From Candidatus Symbiothrix sp. (GTDB taxonomy: Bacteria; Bacteroidota; Bacteroidia; Bacteroidales; Azobacteroidaceae): DNA of 44,614 nt. Shown piece after piece: positions 43,878-44,614 of the stretch. The position numbers and the translations under genes are program-made. Under the pieces are notes generated by a model. The model saw only the letters and a program-made list of their open reading frames with translations. It searched no databases and was not told the origin of the DNA. The DNA lies in assembly GCA_031261285.1 (NCBI GenBank), contig JAISKM010000147.1:1-44614 (forward strand), given 5' to 3'. How positions within the stretch are numbered: the stretch's first letter is position 1; every line of letters starts with the position of its first letter.

Positions 43878-44614
43878 GGCTCACCCGTAAAACCCTGTGT
43901 TTAAGCATAAATATTAGTTAATCTAAACAAGAAGAAATTAATATCATTAACACCTCTTAAAGAAGCTCTAAATGACTTTATTTTAGCATTGAAAGCTTCA
44001 GCAGAAGCATTAGTGGAACGATTGATGAAGAAGTTCAGTATTTCATCGTAATGCTCATAAACGGTAGCAGCGATAGTGTTAAACGATTTAAAGTCCGATT
44101 CAGCGACATCGTTATACCATCGTGCAAGACTTAGCCGGGCAGCATCCTTGACCGTATTTTTAGAGAAAATCATCCTCAAAGCATGTGTCAGGGAATAGGC
44201 TTTCTTCATATCTGGGTAAAGTTCAAAAAGCAGTTTGGCTCTTTGCTTTTGTTTTTCCGTCCATTTGTCAGCAGATTTGAAGAGCAGATAGCGGCTTCTG
44301 GCAAGGAGTTGTTTCTTTGATTCTTCATTTTCAAGTAGTTCGGGAACATATTTTTCTTTGTTCACTTTGGCTTGTTCTTTGGCTTCGGTTTCTTGATTGA
44401 TAGCCTCCCAGCGATGAGCAATTCGCATCTCTTGCAAGGCATCGTATGCCAATTTTTGCACATGAAAACGGTCGATAACCCGAATGGCTTTTGGAAAACA
44501 CCTGCGGACAATTTTGCGCATCGTATCTGCCATGTCTAACGTTACTTCTTCTACCGCATTGAGCTTATCTTCCTCTATGCGCTCCAACACTTCGATGATT
44601 TTTTCAGATTCTGT
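43878..44614. mobile_element. ISL3-type insertion sequence, one end in the window
   Basis: The element includes the transposase below and probably ends near GGCTCACCCG at 43878, since ISL3-type ends often start GGCT. The other end lies beyond the window, so terminal repeats and an 8-base target duplication cannot be verified. Confidence 0.55.
43901..44614 (-). CDS. ISL3-family transposase, partial (5' end beyond the window)
   Basis: 238 codons are visible and the frame is open to the window edge (TESEKIIE... upstream of a GTG at 44590), so the N-terminal half is missing. The DDE_Tnp_ISL3 pattern is clear: VEEVTLDMADTMRKIVRRCFPKA, VIDRFHVQKLAYDALQEMR (second catalytic Asp), and the C-terminal NRSTNASAEAFNAKIKSFRASLRGVNDINFFLFRL, where E of SAEAFN is the likely catalytic Glu. 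No stop or frameshift breaks the visible part, so it could be active. Confidence 0.9.
   Translation of the reverse strand, partial: TESEKIIEVLERIEEDKLNAVEEVTLDMADTMRKIVRRCFPKAIRVIDRFHVQKLAYDALQEMRIAHRWEAINQETEAKEQAKVNKEKYVPELLENEESKKQLLARSRYLLFKSADKWTEKQKQRAKLLFELYPDMKKAYSLTHALRMIFSKNTVKDAARLSLARWYNDVAESDFKSFNTIAATVYEHYDEILNFFINRSTNASAEAFNAKIKSFRASLRGVNDINFFLFRLTNIYA

Overview
The window looks like a chromosome segment from a member of the Bacteroidetes, most likely the order Bacteroidales. The support is threefold. Promoters are of the Bacteroidetes sigma type (TAnnTTTG at -7 with a TTG or TTTG about 20 bases upstream) and Shine-Dalgarno sites are nearly absent. Several families are typical of the phylum: the BACON domain, DUF2264, a GH2 beta-galactosidase with a signal peptide, bactofilin, and a YtxH/holin-like stress operon. 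Base composition is moderate to AT-rich. Genus cannot be fixed from the sequence alone. No rRNA, tRNA or CRISPR array was seen.

Layout: (1) 1-8.1 kb: a KilA-N protein convergent with guaA, a divergent overlapping promoter, a secreted GH2 beta-galactosidase plus DUF2264 pair, and a YtxH/holin-like/hypothetical trio ended by a clear terminator. (2) 8.1-9.1 kb: bactofilin and folB, divergent from overlapping promoters. (3) 9.1-31 kb: a strongly folded RNA candidate, then a tightly packed 17-gene co-directional block built from phosphothreonine-signalling parts. It holds three Ser/Thr kinase-like proteins, two PP2C phosphatases, nine FHA proteins (eight stand-alone or fused to other modules, one fused to a kinase) plus one degenerate FHA-like protein, a periplasmic vWA-like protein, an FHA-anchored subtilisin-like protease, MORN and BACON proteins, a macro-like protein, and finally a 1349-residue fusion of a SEDS glycosyltransferase with a penicillin-binding transpeptidase. 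(4) 31-37.4 kb: a TPR lipoprotein-like/secreted protein, then thrC, thrB, proA and proB, with REP-like hairpins and a 7-base tandem repeat in the gaps. (5) 37.4-40.2 kb: an AT-rich restriction-modification island (controller protein, endonuclease, N6-adenine methyltransferase). (6) 40.2-44.6 kb: a small hypothetical gene, an alpha/beta hydrolase, ogt, reverse rubrerythrin and a PerR-like regulator, hpt, and an ISL3-type transposase cut by the window end.

The most interesting system is the 9.5-31 kb block. Topology predicted from the sequences is consistent throughout: kinase, phosphatase and FHA parts on the cytoplasmic side, single membrane helices, and protease, coiled-coil, MORN or vWA parts on the periplasmic side. 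My inference is a trans-envelope phosphothreonine network that ends in a peptidoglycan polymerase. The gene logic recalls the actinobacterial fhaA-fhaB-pstP-rodA-pbpA-pknA-pknB cluster, but RodA and PbpA are one polypeptide here and the FHA part has been multiplied and fused to many partners.

A second theme is repeat spread. Short hairpin repeats lie in several gaps and, unusually, inside the beta-galactosidase coding sequence, where two identical 25-base copies and one diverged copy are all read in the same frame.
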